Positions 56,324 through 64,000 of a DNA stretch of 64,000 nt are shown here, piece after piece. The stretch comes from an uncultured Alphaproteobacteria bacterium (GTDB taxonomy: Bacteria; Pseudomonadota; Alphaproteobacteria; RF32; CAG-239), in NCBI GenBank assembly GCA_944391445.1, contig CALXTL010000007.1:1-64000 (forward strand), given 5' to 3'. The notes under the pieces were generated by a model that was given only the letters and a program-made list of their open reading frames with translations, did no database searches and was not told where the DNA came from. Made by a program: the position numbers and the translations under genes. Position 1 is the stretch's first letter; each line of letters opens with the position of its first letter.

Positions 56324-57631
56324 TTATTGTCCTTGCGGCGATGCAGGAAAGTCGAAACCTTCCTCCTGATATTGTTTAAGTTTGTTGCGCAACGTGCGAA
56401 TCGATATTCCCAAAATATTGGCGGCAGTCGTCCGATTGCCCATTGTGTGCCGGAGAGTATCAATGATCAGCTTGCGCTCCATGCCGGCAACTGTCTGCCC
56501 GACGCTTATCTCTTCCGTCACGGATGCAGCCTCCGGAGCCTGAAGCATAACCGCACCGGCGCCAATTTCATCCCCCGTGCTCAACAATACCGCACGATGC
56601 ATTGTGTTTTCAAGCTCACGCACATTTCCCGGCCACGGATAACGCAGCAGCAACGCTGCGGCCTCCCCGCTCAGGTCTTTCATCGGAAGCTCGTTGAGTT
56701 CGGAATATTTTTTGATGAAATGTTTGGCCAAAACCAAAATGTCGTCCGGCCGATCCTTCAAATCCGGAATATGCAGACTGATAACATTCAGACGATAGTA
56801 TAAATCCTGCCGGAAAGTACCATTGCGCACGGCTTCTTCCAAATTGCGGTTGGATGTGGCTATAATCCGGGTATTTACCTTTATCGGCGCCTTTCCGCCG
56901 ATGCGGTCAATCTCTTTTTCCTGAATGGCGCGCAAAAGTTTGGCCTGAATGCCGATATCCATTTCGGAAATTTCATCCAGCAGCAACGTGCCGTCATTTG
57001 CTTCTTCAAATTTACCAATACGGCGCGCAACAGCACCGGTAAATGCTCCTTTCTCATATCCAAACAATTCGGATTCAAGCAACGTTTCGGGAATAGCCGC
57101 ACAGTTAACCGCCACAAACTTTTTGTTGGCCCGCTTGGAATTATCATGAATAAAACGTGAGAAAATTTCTTTACCCGTTCCTGATGAGCCGGTTAACAAA
57201 ACGCTGGCTTCAGAGGGCGCTATCTGCTTGGCAATTTTGAGAATTTCTTCCGTTTTTTTATCACCATATATCAGGGCATGATTTTCTCTGGTTGCCGCGG
57301 CTAATACTGCGCCAATCAATTCCGGATCGGGAGGCAGAGGGATGTACTCCTTGGCTCCGGCTTTGATGGCTTTGACAGCCAGACTTGTGTCATTAGCCAC
57401 GCCGCAGGCAACAACCAAAACATTGATGCGCTCCTGCTCGAGAGAGGAAATAAATTTGTGAATGTCGAGTTTGACGTCGATCATAACCAGCTCAACCGTT
57501 TTGCCCGAACGCAAAACGTCAAGTGCCTTTTCTACCGTGGCGGCTAAAGAAACCTGTCCGCCCTGGGCAATAGCAATTTTGCTCGCGGCTCCGATCTGCC
57601 CGTCTAATGTTCCGACAATCAGTAATTCCAT
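56324..57631 (-). CDS. flbD: Sigma-54-dependent flagellar activator, FlbD-like
   Basis: This AAA+ enhancer-binding protein switches on sigma-54 flagellar genes. The N-terminus (1-115) is a receiver-like domain; its acidic pocket is degenerate, as in FlbD. The central AAA+ domain has Walker A GSSGTGKE (148-155), the sigma-54 contact GAFTGA (195-200) and Walker B LLLDE (216-220). A Fis-type helix-turn-helix lies at about 390-425 (MGNRTTAANILGISIRTLRN). The 435 residues are typical. It is next to flagellar structural genes, matching Caulobacter. Confidence 0.9.
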   Translation of the reverse strand: MELLIVGTLDGQIGAASKIAIAQGGQVSLAATVEKALDVLRSGKTVELVMIDVKLDIHKFISSLEQERINVLVVACGVANDTSLAVKAIKAGAKEYIPLPPDPELIGAVLAAATRENHALIYGDKKTEEILKIAKQIAPSEASVLLTGSSGTGKEIFSRFIHDNSKRANKKFVAVNCAAIPETLLESELFGYEKGAFTGAVARRIGKFEEANDGTLLLDEISEMDIGIQAKLLRAIQEKEIDRIGGKAPIKVNTRIIATSNRNLEEAVRNGTFRQDLYYRLNVISLHIPDLKDRPDDILVLAKHFIKKYSELNELPMKDLSGEAAALLLRYPWPGNVRELENTMHRAVLLSTGDEIGAGAVMLQAPEAASVTEEISVGQTVAGMERKLIIDTLRHTMGNRTTAANILGISIRTLRNKLKQYQEEGFDFPASPQGQ

Positions 57632-57649
57632 AACGTTGTTCTTTCAAAA

Positions 57650-58006
57650 CTACTTAGACGCCGATTTGACAATTTCCGTCATGGTGATGCCCAGCTTGTC
57701 GTCCACCACGACGACTTCGCCGCGCGCCACAAGGTTATTGTTGACATAAATATCTATCGCCTCACCAACCTTGCGGTCCAATTCGATGATCGCCCCTTTA
57801 TTAAGCTTCATCAACTGGCTTACCTTCATCTGCGTCTTGCCCAAAACAGCGGAAACTTTTACCGGAATATTATAAACCGCTTCCAAATCACTGGTCGAAG
57901 TCGGAATATCAAAGTCATCCATACCGTTGTCACTTTTGAGAATCGGCTCGTCGTTTAAGGCCGCACTCTCATCCATTTCATCAAGTTCCAAATTTTTATT
58001 TTCCAT
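57650..58006 (-). CDS. fliN: Flagellar motor switch protein FliN
   Basis: FliN forms the lower C-ring with FliM and FliG. The SpoA domain spans about residues 45-118 (YNIPVKVSAVLGKTQMKVSQL, then GAIIELDRKVGEAIDIYVNN, VARGEVVVVDDKLGI). The first 40 residues are acidic. The 118 residues are normal. It lies between fliH and flbD; fliM is not in the window. Confidence 0.94.
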   Translation of the reverse strand: MENKNLELDEMDESAALNDEPILKSDNGMDDFDIPTSTSDLEAVYNIPVKVSAVLGKTQMKVSQLMKLNKGAIIELDRKVGEAIDIYVNNNLVARGEVVVVDDKLGITMTEIVKSASK

Positions 58007-58018
58007 TGTCCCTCTCTT

Positions 58019-58729
58019 TTAGTTTTGCAACAAGTCTTCTACCCGCGACAGCGTTTGCTCCATATTTCTTTCCACACCGCCGTTGTTCCATTCTATCTTG
58101 CAATCCGAAAGGCCGAGATTCTCGTCCTTGTGTACGGCTATTCTGCCCGAAAAATCGTTTTTCTCCGCCAAACGCGAAATCTTTGGCGCAATTTTGCTCA
58201 CCATATCAGGGTGAAAGCGAAATGACAAGATGCCCTCCTTGGCAAAGTTTTTAAAATTGTCGCTGATAAAAGCTTCAACTTCCTTCAACGCCACTTCTTC
58301 TTCCAGGCTCGGCAACAACTTTCTGACCAGCGACACGGCAAAACGCAACAGACTTTGCTCCTGTTCGGCCGTCTGCGCGCCTACCTCGGACAAAATTGTC
58401 ATCAGCCGGTTGTTGATGCTGTCCAAAAGCAGATTTTCCGCCTTTTCTTTTTCAGAAATCGCCGTGTTGTACCCGCGCTCATATCCCTTTTCTTCTGCAA
58501 GATGTTCGGCAGCCTCCAGCTCTTCCCTCGAATACAAAACTTCCGGAGGTGCCGGCGCAACCGGCTCTTCAACAACAGGCTCTTCAACCACAGGCTCTGC
58601 TGATTTTTCCTCCTCCAGTTCGGCCTCGGCTTCCGGTTCATCGGAAACAGGCTCGGCTTCCGGCTCTTCCTGCGGCCGCTCCGCGCTGATGACAAAATTG
58701 TCAAACATATATTTCCGATATTCCGCCAA
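58019..58729 (-). CDS. fliH: Flagellar export regulator FliH
   Basis: FliH binds the FliI ATPase and links it to the C-ring. A long acidic Pro/Glu N-terminal segment (about 15-75) is followed by the helical GYERGYNTAISEKEKAENL and a FliH/HrpE-type C-terminal domain (LLRFAVSLVRKLLPSLEEE). The start is a TTG at 58729 with GAGGCGG upstream; the ATG at 58708 is the alternative. It lies 12 bases after fliG. fliI is not seen here. Confidence 0.85.
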   Translation of the reverse strand: MAEYRKYMFDNFVISAERPQEEPEAEPVSDEPEAEAELEEEKSAEPVVEEPVVEEPVAPAPPEVLYSREELEAAEHLAEEKGYERGYNTAISEKEKAENLLLDSINNRLMTILSEVGAQTAEQEQSLLRFAVSLVRKLLPSLEEEVALKEVEAFISDNFKNFAKEGILSFRFHPDMVSKIAPKISRLAEKNDFSGRIAVHKDENLGLSDCKIEWNNGGVERNMEQTLSRVEDLLQN

Positions 58730-58741
58730 AATTCCGCCTCA

Positions 58742-59764
58742 TTAATAAATCAATTCGTCGCTGTCTTTGCCCTCACTGACAACAATCTCGCCGGCATTGG
58801 CCAAATCTTTGGCCGTGGTGACCACATACTGCTGCGCTTCCTCAACATCACGCACACGAACAGGCCCCATTGAATCCATATCTTCTTTGATAATTTTGCC
58901 GGCGCGCGAAGACATATTGTTGAAAAAGAGCTCCTTAATTGTGTCAGAAGCACCCTTCAAAGCCACGGCAAGCTTATCTTTGTCAATATTGCGCAGCAAG
59001 ATCTGAATACCCTGCGCATCAATCCTGATGAGATCTTCAAAGGTGAACATCAGTGATTTGACACGATCGGCACTCTCGCGGTTGCGTTCTTCCAAGGCCT
59101 CCATAAACCTGGTTTCGGTGTTGCGATCCAGCGAATTGAAAATGTCTGCTATCAACTCATGCGAATCGCGACGGGTCGACTTGGACAAGTTGCTCATAAA
59201 TTCTTTACGCAAAGTCTTTTCCAATCCGTCCAGTACCTCTTTTTGAACCGAATCCATCCGCAGCATGCGCATGACAATCTCCATGGCAAAATTTTCCGGA
59301 AACAGCGCAATCACTTTGGCCGCGTGTTCGGCTTTAATCTTGGAGAGAATAACCGCAATCGTCTGCGGATATTCGTTTTTCAGATAATTCGCCAACACAT
59401 GCTCGTTCACATTGCCCAGCTTATCCCACATGGTGCGCCCTGCCGGCCCGCGGATCTCTTCCATAATAACCGACACCCGGTCTTTATCCATTGCTTTGGC
59501 CAACAGACGCTCCGTACTTTCGTAAGTTCCGATCAAACTGCCGGTATTGGACAAACGATCATTAAATTCAACCAAAAGCTGCTCAACGACGTTGGAATTA
59601 ATCTTGCCCAAACTGGCCATTACCACCGACAGCTCTTTGATCTCTTCATCATCCATCATTGAAAACAGGGTCGCGGACCGTTCCTCATCAAGCGAAAGCA
59701 TCAAAATCGCCGCCTTCTGCTGATTGGAAAGTACGTTGTAATCGTCAATGACATTTTGCTTCAT
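58742..59764 (-). CDS. fliG: Flagellar motor switch protein FliG
   Basis: FliG joins the rotor to MS-ring protein FliF and carries torque residues. The three-domain layout is clear: N-terminal [21 protein letters not shown], middle [22 protein letters not shown], and C-terminal [22 protein letters not shown] with the charged torque helix. The 340 residues are normal. It is 11 bases after fliF. Confidence 0.96.
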   Translation of the reverse strand: MKQNVIDDYNVLSNQQKAAILMLSLDEERSATLFSMMDDEEIKELSVVMASLGKINSNVVEQLLVEFNDRLSNTGSLIGTYESTERLLAKAMDKDRVSVIMEEIRGPAGRTMWDKLGNVNEHVLANYLKNEYPQTIAVILSKIKAEHAAKVIALFPENFAMEIVMRMLRMDSVQKEVLDGLEKTLRKEFMSNLSKSTRRDSHELIADIFNSLDRNTETRFMEALEERNRESADRVKSLMFTFEDLIRIDAQGIQILLRNIDKDKLAVALKGASDTIKELFFNNMSSRAGKIIKEDMDSMGPVRVRDVEEAQQYVVTTAKDLANAGEIVVSEGKDSDELIY

Positions 59765-59775
59765 TTCGCTTGTCC

Positions 59776-61392
59776 TTAGTTATCGTTGTTATACAGCCAT
59801 GAACGAATGACGTTGACTGCGGCCTCGGGATTCTTTTCAACCACATTATTCAGTTTCTTGAGCGAAGATACTTTCACGCGACCGTCAACTTTGTTGAGAT
59901 TAATCAGTTCGTCTGTGCCTTCATCATCCTCATTTAAGAAATTCGACAAAAGCAAACTGTCTTCATCCGAGCCCGACAACAGCTTTTCCCCGTTGCCCTG
60001 CGCCGGCTCAAACGCATTGTTGATCAACGGACGAATGACCAACAAGATAACCAGTATTGCCACAATTGCAACACCAAAACCTTCTCCTATGCGCAATAAC
60101 TCTTCTTTTGTGAACCCCATATACAACTCCTCCGCTGCTTCATCCGGCATGGGTTCCATGCCTGCAAAACGCATGTTTTCAACATCTACCACATCACCGC
60201 GGTTGGCATCAAAACCCACCGCCGATTTAACCAATGCCGTGATCTGCTCCATCTCTTCTTCAGTTCGGGGACGATAAACTTCCTTGCCTTCGGCATTCTT
60301 TTCATAAACACCGTCAACCATTACTGCCGTTGTCAACCTTTTGATCACGCCGGTATTTTTGACCTTGTTGCGAATAACCTTTGATATCTCATAATTTATT
60401 GTTTCTTCAACCTTCGAATTTTGATTGTACTGACCGGAATTCGCGTTAACAACATCTCCGTTCGGGATGTTCTGCGCTACCGTCACCGGCTGGTTGTTCT
60501 GCCCCGAAGTTCCCTGCTCAGTCAGCGTCGCCTGTGAACGAATTACCTGACTCTCCGGATCATAAATCTCCTCGTTGGTCACAACCTCATCAAAATCCAT
60601 CTCTATGTTCACTTGCGCCTGCGCTTTGCCGGGTCCGACCGTCTTTTCCAACAGATCCTGAACTTTGGCTGCCAGCTTGCGCTCCTGCTCCAGACGCAAA
60701 AGTTCGTTGTTCACATTCCTGACTGCCGGGCTGTCCGGATCGCTGAAATCATTGGTCAGTAAATTACCCGCGCTGTCCACAATCGATACATTTTTTACTT
60801 CAAGTTTAGGCACCGCCGCCGCCACCAGTTTTTGAATCGACTGGATGCTTTGCAAATTCAGCTTGCCTTCGCGCGTCTTAATCACAACCGATGCCGTTGG
60901 AACCTGCTCTTCACGAGAAAACATCTCCCTCTTTGGCAAAACCAAATGCACCCGCGCCGAACGGATATTGTCTACTGAACGAATCGTCCGCGCCAGCTCT
61001 CCCTCCAGGGCGCGCACTAAATTAACATTTTGCACAAAATTGGTTGATCCCAGCGCATCCGTATTATCAAACAATTCATAACCGACATTCGCCCCCTTGG
61101 ACGACATTGCCAGCTCCGCCGTATCAATCCGCATCTTGTTGACGTCTTCCACCGGGACCATGACTTCTGTCCCGTTTTTGGTCAACTTATACTTTACATT
61201 CGACGTTTCCAGCCGGTCAACAATCTGTTTGGCATCCTCAAGTTCCAAATCCGTGTATAAAACCGCATATTCGGAACTGTTCATCTGAACGGCAATGTAT
61301 ACGAAAAAACTGATTAGAAAAATGATAATCGCGGCAATTGAAGCTAAACGCCCCGCCGACATATTCTTTAATGCTTGCAGTATATTATTCAC
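59776..61392 (-). CDS. fliF: Flagellar MS-ring protein FliF
   Basis: FliF forms the membrane-supramembrane ring. One membrane helix lies near residue 20-38 ([18 protein letters not shown]). The YscJ/FliF ring-building domains follow ([34 protein letters not shown]), then the disordered region, a second helix near the C-terminus ([13 protein letters not shown]), and the FliG-binding end [20 protein letters not shown] prefer the GTG at 61392, which has GGGGA five bases upstream, over the TTG at 61404. It heads the fliF-fliG-fliH-fliN run. Confidence 0.95.
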   Translation of the reverse strand: MNNILQALKNMSAGRLASIAAIIIFLISFFVYIAVQMNSSEYAVLYTDLELEDAKQIVDRLETSNVKYKLTKNGTEVMVPVEDVNKMRIDTAELAMSSKGANVGYELFDNTDALGSTNFVQNVNLVRALEGELARTIRSVDNIRSARVHLVLPKREMFSREEQVPTASVVIKTREGKLNLQSIQSIQKLVAAAVPKLEVKNVSIVDSAGNLLTNDFSDPDSPAVRNVNNELLRLEQERKLAAKVQDLLEKTVGPGKAQAQVNIEMDFDEVVTNEEIYDPESQVIRSQATLTEQGTSGQNNQPVTVAQNIPNGDVVNANSGQYNQNSKVEETINYEISKVIRNKVKNTGVIKRLTTAVMVDGVYEKNAEGKEVYRPRTEEEMEQITALVKSAVGFDANRGDVVDVENMRFAGMEPMPDEAAEELYMGFTKEELLRIGEGFGVAIVAILVILLVIRPLINNAFEPAQGNGEKLLSGSDEDSLLLSNFLNEDDEGTDELINLNKVDGRVKVSSLKKLNNVVEKNPEAAVNVIRSWLYNNDN

Positions 61393-61404
61393 CAGATTCC
61401 CCAA

Positions 61405-61652
61405 TCTCTGTACATCATTTTATACAAAAATACATCTGCCACCGGCAGCCATAAATTTCCCCATTTATTTACGTTTTAACTTACTTTTTCCCTTTAGTGA
61501 ATTAATTATTTGAGATATTCACAGCCCTCATGGCGGACGGCGCCAACCATGCCTTTATCCACCCGGGATATTCCCATAAGCTCCGGCCACCTAAGAACAG
61601 TCTGTCCCGACGCACGGTTCATCCGATCTGCTTAAATCAAAGCCCATAACAA
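61405..61652. other. Intergenic region with GC-rich hairpin block
   Basis: The gap between fliF and flgE has no supported gene. Bases 61521-61635 are much more GC-rich than the AT-rich flanks and hold several hairpins: TGGCG/CGCCA at 61531-61545, GGGA/TCCC at 61565-61575, and ACAG/CTGT at 61597-61605. No sigma-54 promoter (GG at -24, GC at -12 with good context) and no riboswitch class could be fixed. A 40-codon open frame on the plus strand is unsupported. Confidence 0.4.
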
Positions 61653-61684
61653 AACCCCGGGACTTCTGTCTCCGGGGGCAAAAA
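61653..61684 (-). terminator. Terminator after flgE
   Basis: On the minus strand CCCCGG and CCGGGG pair around a loop of about 11 bases and are followed by TTTTGTT. Confidence 0.65.
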
Positions 61685-61710
61685 GTTTTAGGAGTATTTT
61701 TTCAATTGCG

Positions 61711-63936
61711 TCAGACCATTCTGGTCAGTTCATCCAGCATTTCATCGGCCGTTGTGATGATCTTGGTAGATGCCGAATATGCGCGCTGGGTAATGATCAT
61801 GTTTGAAAACTCCGTTGCCAGATCAACCGTTGACTGTTCCAGCGAATTAGAGGCTATTTCGCCGGCGCCGTCGCTACTGGCCATTTTAAGCAAGGCCTGA
61901 CCGGAATAATCCGTTTCAATCCATACATTGCCGCTTAAGGCGCTCATACCGTTGGCGTTGGAAAATGTCGCCAAAGGCAGAATTGCAATCGGGCGGGTTT
62001 CGCCGTTGTCATATAAAGCAGTGACAACACCCTGTTCGTCGATGCTAACGCCGGCATAGCTTCCGAAAGTTGCACCGTCCTGCTGAATGTAGTTGGTGGT
62101 GAAGTTTCCGGAAAGGCTGGTCAAACCGTCATTGGTGCCGGGGTTACCCTGGATCAGCGTGATTGGGGTTCCTTCGCCGTAATCACCGTTCATGTTCTGT
62201 GCGCCGTTGGCCCATTCGATTTCCATTTCGCCGACATAAGTATAATTCGGCGTACCATCGGCATTAAACTTAATGCCCGGAACCATTGAACCTGCCTCAA
62301 CTTCGGTATTATTTACTTTGAAAGAATTTTTCAACGTAATCGCGTTGAGAGTCAGATCTACAAATTTGCTGGCATCGCCATTGCGGCCTGTGCCGGCAGC
62401 AATACCGCCAAACTCGGTGAAGTCAATCTTCATATCCGGGCCGGTTGACGACGGGATAAATTCCAGAGAAGTGCCGCTTGCCGTGACACGTTCAGGCTCA
62501 GTGATCTGGGCACGGACTTTGTTGGCAATAATTTCCGCCAGTTTGACATTGCTGAATTCGCCGTCTACTTGGGCTTTATCCAGAGAAATCTCCGTCGGGC
62601 CGGTGCCGGACTGCGTGATGGTAAACTCAACGCCGCCGATACGGAATTTCTTACCCAGATAATCATTGCTGCTTTCTGCCGTAAAGCTGATGGTGGCCGT
62701 ATTCTTTAACTCATCATCAATTGCCTGAATGGTAAACTGACCGGTCGGAACCCCCGATTCATCCGGGTTGACGGCCGACTGTTTGCAAGCCAATGTTTTG
62801 CTGCAGTCAATGCTCAAGGCACCGCCACCAACCGACTGGACAATGCTGATGGTACCGTTGGCATCCGAAAAACGGTTGGCACCCGGCATTGTCGCCTGGA
62901 TGACTTCCAGAAATTTGGCTGTGAAATCGCCGACAGAGACAATACCCGAAGAAAGATCAACCCCGATATTGCCCAGTTGTGCGGTGTCGCCCTGATTTCT
63001 TAAAAATTCGAAAGTGAAAGTTTGTCCGGTCTGCTCATCGGTGATTGTGATGGTTGAACCATTGGACGGAATTGAATTAAATTCCAACTGGCCAGCGGCA
63101 TAATACACGTCTTTTGCCGCATCAGCCGTGCTTTCACGATTACCGGTCAAGGTCACCGTGGCGGCTCCGGGCGGAATAGAGGCTGACATTCCCCAAGTGT
63201 TGGAACTGGTCTTGGTATAGGTCAGATTGAGATTGCTGGCATTGCCCAGACTGTCATAAATCAGCGCACTGACAGAGTGCCGCCCGCCAGCCACTTCATT
63301 GGTCGGGTCAAAAATCGGATCGCCGGAAGGCAGGTTGGCACCGTACTTAATCTGTTGCGTCGGGGTCGCCGAACCGCCGATGGTAGACAGATTAATCGGC
63401 TGCAAATTGCGAGAATCGACAATGTTGTCATTAATGTAAACGGTTTTACCGGTGCTGTCGTAATAGGCCTTCATATAATTGATGCCGTTGATGTTGACGA
63501 CCGTTGCCGCCTCGTTGCCGTCCCACGGCAGGAGCGACCAGCCCTGCAGATAGTAGTTGGCTGAATTTTTCAGATAACCGTTGTTGTCAATGTCAAAATC
63601 TCCGGCCCGGGTATAAGCCCAGACATCATTGGCACCGGGGTTGGCCGATGTATTAACAACGAAAAAGCCGTTGCCGCTGACCGCCAACGCGGTTGAAGAC
63701 GAAGTCGAAGCCAACAGACCTTGCGCATTAACAGCCTGCTTCGCAACCGGCTGCACACCGCCAGGCGAATAAAAATTGGTTGACGTTTGCGTGGTTACAA
63801 GAGTTTTGAACGATGTGCTGTTCCCCTTGTAGCCGATTGTGTTGACATTGGAAATATTGTCGGAAATCGCGCCCATCGCATTCGACTGAGCAGCCATTCC
63901 CGAAATTCCCGATTGCATTGCACCAAATAAACTCAT
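61711..63936 (-). CDS. flgE: Flagellar hook protein FlgE
   Basis: FlgE forms the flexible hook. The N-terminal rod/hook motif (SLFGAMQSGISGMAAQSNAM, SDNISNVNTIGYKG) and the C-terminal rod/hook domain (NSLEQSTVDLATEFSNMIIT, ITTADEMLDELTRMV) are both present, so it is complete. At 741 residues it is much longer than the 400 or so of enteric FlgE; the extra length lies in the central surface domains (about 230-560), which are rich in Thr, Ser and Gly. It ends at a terminator and follows a short partial gene at the window edge. Confidence 0.93.
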   Translation of the reverse strand: MSLFGAMQSGISGMAAQSNAMGAISDNISNVNTIGYKGNSTSFKTLVTTQTSTNFYSPGGVQPVAKQAVNAQGLLASTSSSTALAVSGNGFFVVNTSANPGANDVWAYTRAGDFDIDNNGYLKNSANYYLQGWSLLPWDGNEAATVVNINGINYMKAYYDSTGKTVYINDNIVDSRNLQPINLSTIGGSATPTQQIKYGANLPSGDPIFDPTNEVAGGRHSVSALIYDSLGNASNLNLTYTKTSSNTWGMSASIPPGAATVTLTGNRESTADAAKDVYYAAGQLEFNSIPSNGSTITITDEQTGQTFTFEFLRNQGDTAQLGNIGVDLSSGIVSVGDFTAKFLEVIQATMPGANRFSDANGTISIVQSVGGGALSIDCSKTLACKQSAVNPDESGVPTGQFTIQAIDDELKNTATISFTAESSNDYLGKKFRIGGVEFTITQSGTGPTEISLDKAQVDGEFSNVKLAEIIANKVRAQITEPERVTASGTSLEFIPSSTGPDMKIDFTEFGGIAAGTGRNGDASKFVDLTLNAITLKNSFKVNNTEVEAGSMVPGIKFNADGTPNYTYVGEMEIEWANGAQNMNGDYGEGTPITLIQGNPGTNDGLTSLSGNFTTNYIQQDGATFGSYAGVSIDEQGVVTALYDNGETRPIAILPLATFSNANGMSALSGNVWIETDYSGQALLKMASSDGAGEIASNSLEQSTVDLATEFSNMIITQRAYSASTKIITTADEMLDELTRMV

Positions 63937-63961
63937 TTCTTTTCTCCTAAAACTTTAATAA

Positions 63962-64000
63962 TTATACTTTAGCCGTTTCATCTGCTTCTGAAGATTCACC
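63962..64000 (-). CDS. 3' end of an upstream flagellar gene, probably flgD
   Basis: On the minus strand the frame is open to the window edge and ends GESSEADETAKV then stop, 25 bases before the flgE start. A gene directly upstream of flgE is usually flgD, the hook cap. Only 12 residues are visible, so the identity is inferred from position alone. Confidence 0.4.
   Translation of the reverse strand, partial: GESSEADETAKV

Noticed and set aside
61521-61635. c-di-GMP-I or other riboswitch between flgE and fliF
   Set aside because: A short CTCCGGCC and CCTAAG resemblance exists, but the conserved GGGCAAACC, GACGCAAAGC and GGTAGCGGGGTTACC elements are absent.

Overview
The window is a stretch of chromosome from a flagellated alphaproteobacterium. 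The lineage is inferred from marker genes: popZ (DUF2497), a TrcR-type DUF1013 regulator, the prmC/DUF4167/clpB neighbourhood, efp followed by suhB, a coiled-coil gene and zapA followed by a 6S-like RNA and a YmdB-type phosphoesterase, and an FlbD-like activator beside the flagellar genes. The AT-rich intergenic regions, the many lineage-restricted genes and the cysteine-rich collar protein at the left edge suggest an uncultured, possibly host-associated member. That last point is inference. No prophage, insertion sequence, CRISPR array, rRNA or tRNA was seen.

Layout. 1-16 kb: a truncated collar-domain surface protein, then valS, popZ and tolC on the minus strand, glgP on the plus strand, a 763-residue orphan, an MFS transporter, argS, a small lipoprotein, a conserved hypothetical and a nitroreductase. 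16-21 kb: gap and pgk (plus) face clpB (minus) across a shared terminator. 21-28 kb: a minus-strand block with rpoH, prmC, DUF4167, a metallophosphoesterase and asnS, followed by a glycine-zipper lipoprotein. 28-36 kb: an orphan NarL-type regulator, dCMP deaminase, enolase, a possible cysteine-protease/deamidase-fold protein, gltX, recN, bamD, lpxC. 36.5-41 kb: RNase P RNA, then mraZ-rsmH-ftsL-ftsI, a cut-down dcw cluster with a clear MraZ operator. 41-49.5 kb: trcR with a histone-H1-like tail, a membrane protein with a degenerate cyclase-like domain, rpmE, an OmpA-like protein, a SuhB homologue that has lost key catalytic residues, efp, a ThiE-like protein, the coiled-coil gene and zapA, the 6S RNA candidate, a YmdB-type phosphoesterase and an OB-fold protein. 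49.7-64 kb: a flagellar block on the minus strand, reading flgD (end only), flgE, fliF, fliG, fliH, fliN, flbD, flhA, flhF, flhG, a FliK-like protein and a membrane J-domain protein.

How the genes fit together. Heat response (rpoH, clpB with an RpoH-like promoter), central glycolysis (gap, pgk, eno, with glgP feeding in glucose-1-phosphate), envelope assembly (lpxC, bamD, tolC), division and polarity (popZ, zapA, mraZ-ftsI, trcR) and the flagellar basal body, export gate and regulators are all represented. I did not find one clearly new multi-gene system. The best leads are the TrcR-H1 fusion beside a degenerate cyclase-like membrane protein, the SuhB pseudoenzyme candidate, the J-domain/SH3 protein at the end of the flagellar operon, the C-H-D protein at 30.7 kb, and an unexplained GC-rich hairpin block between flgE and fliF.
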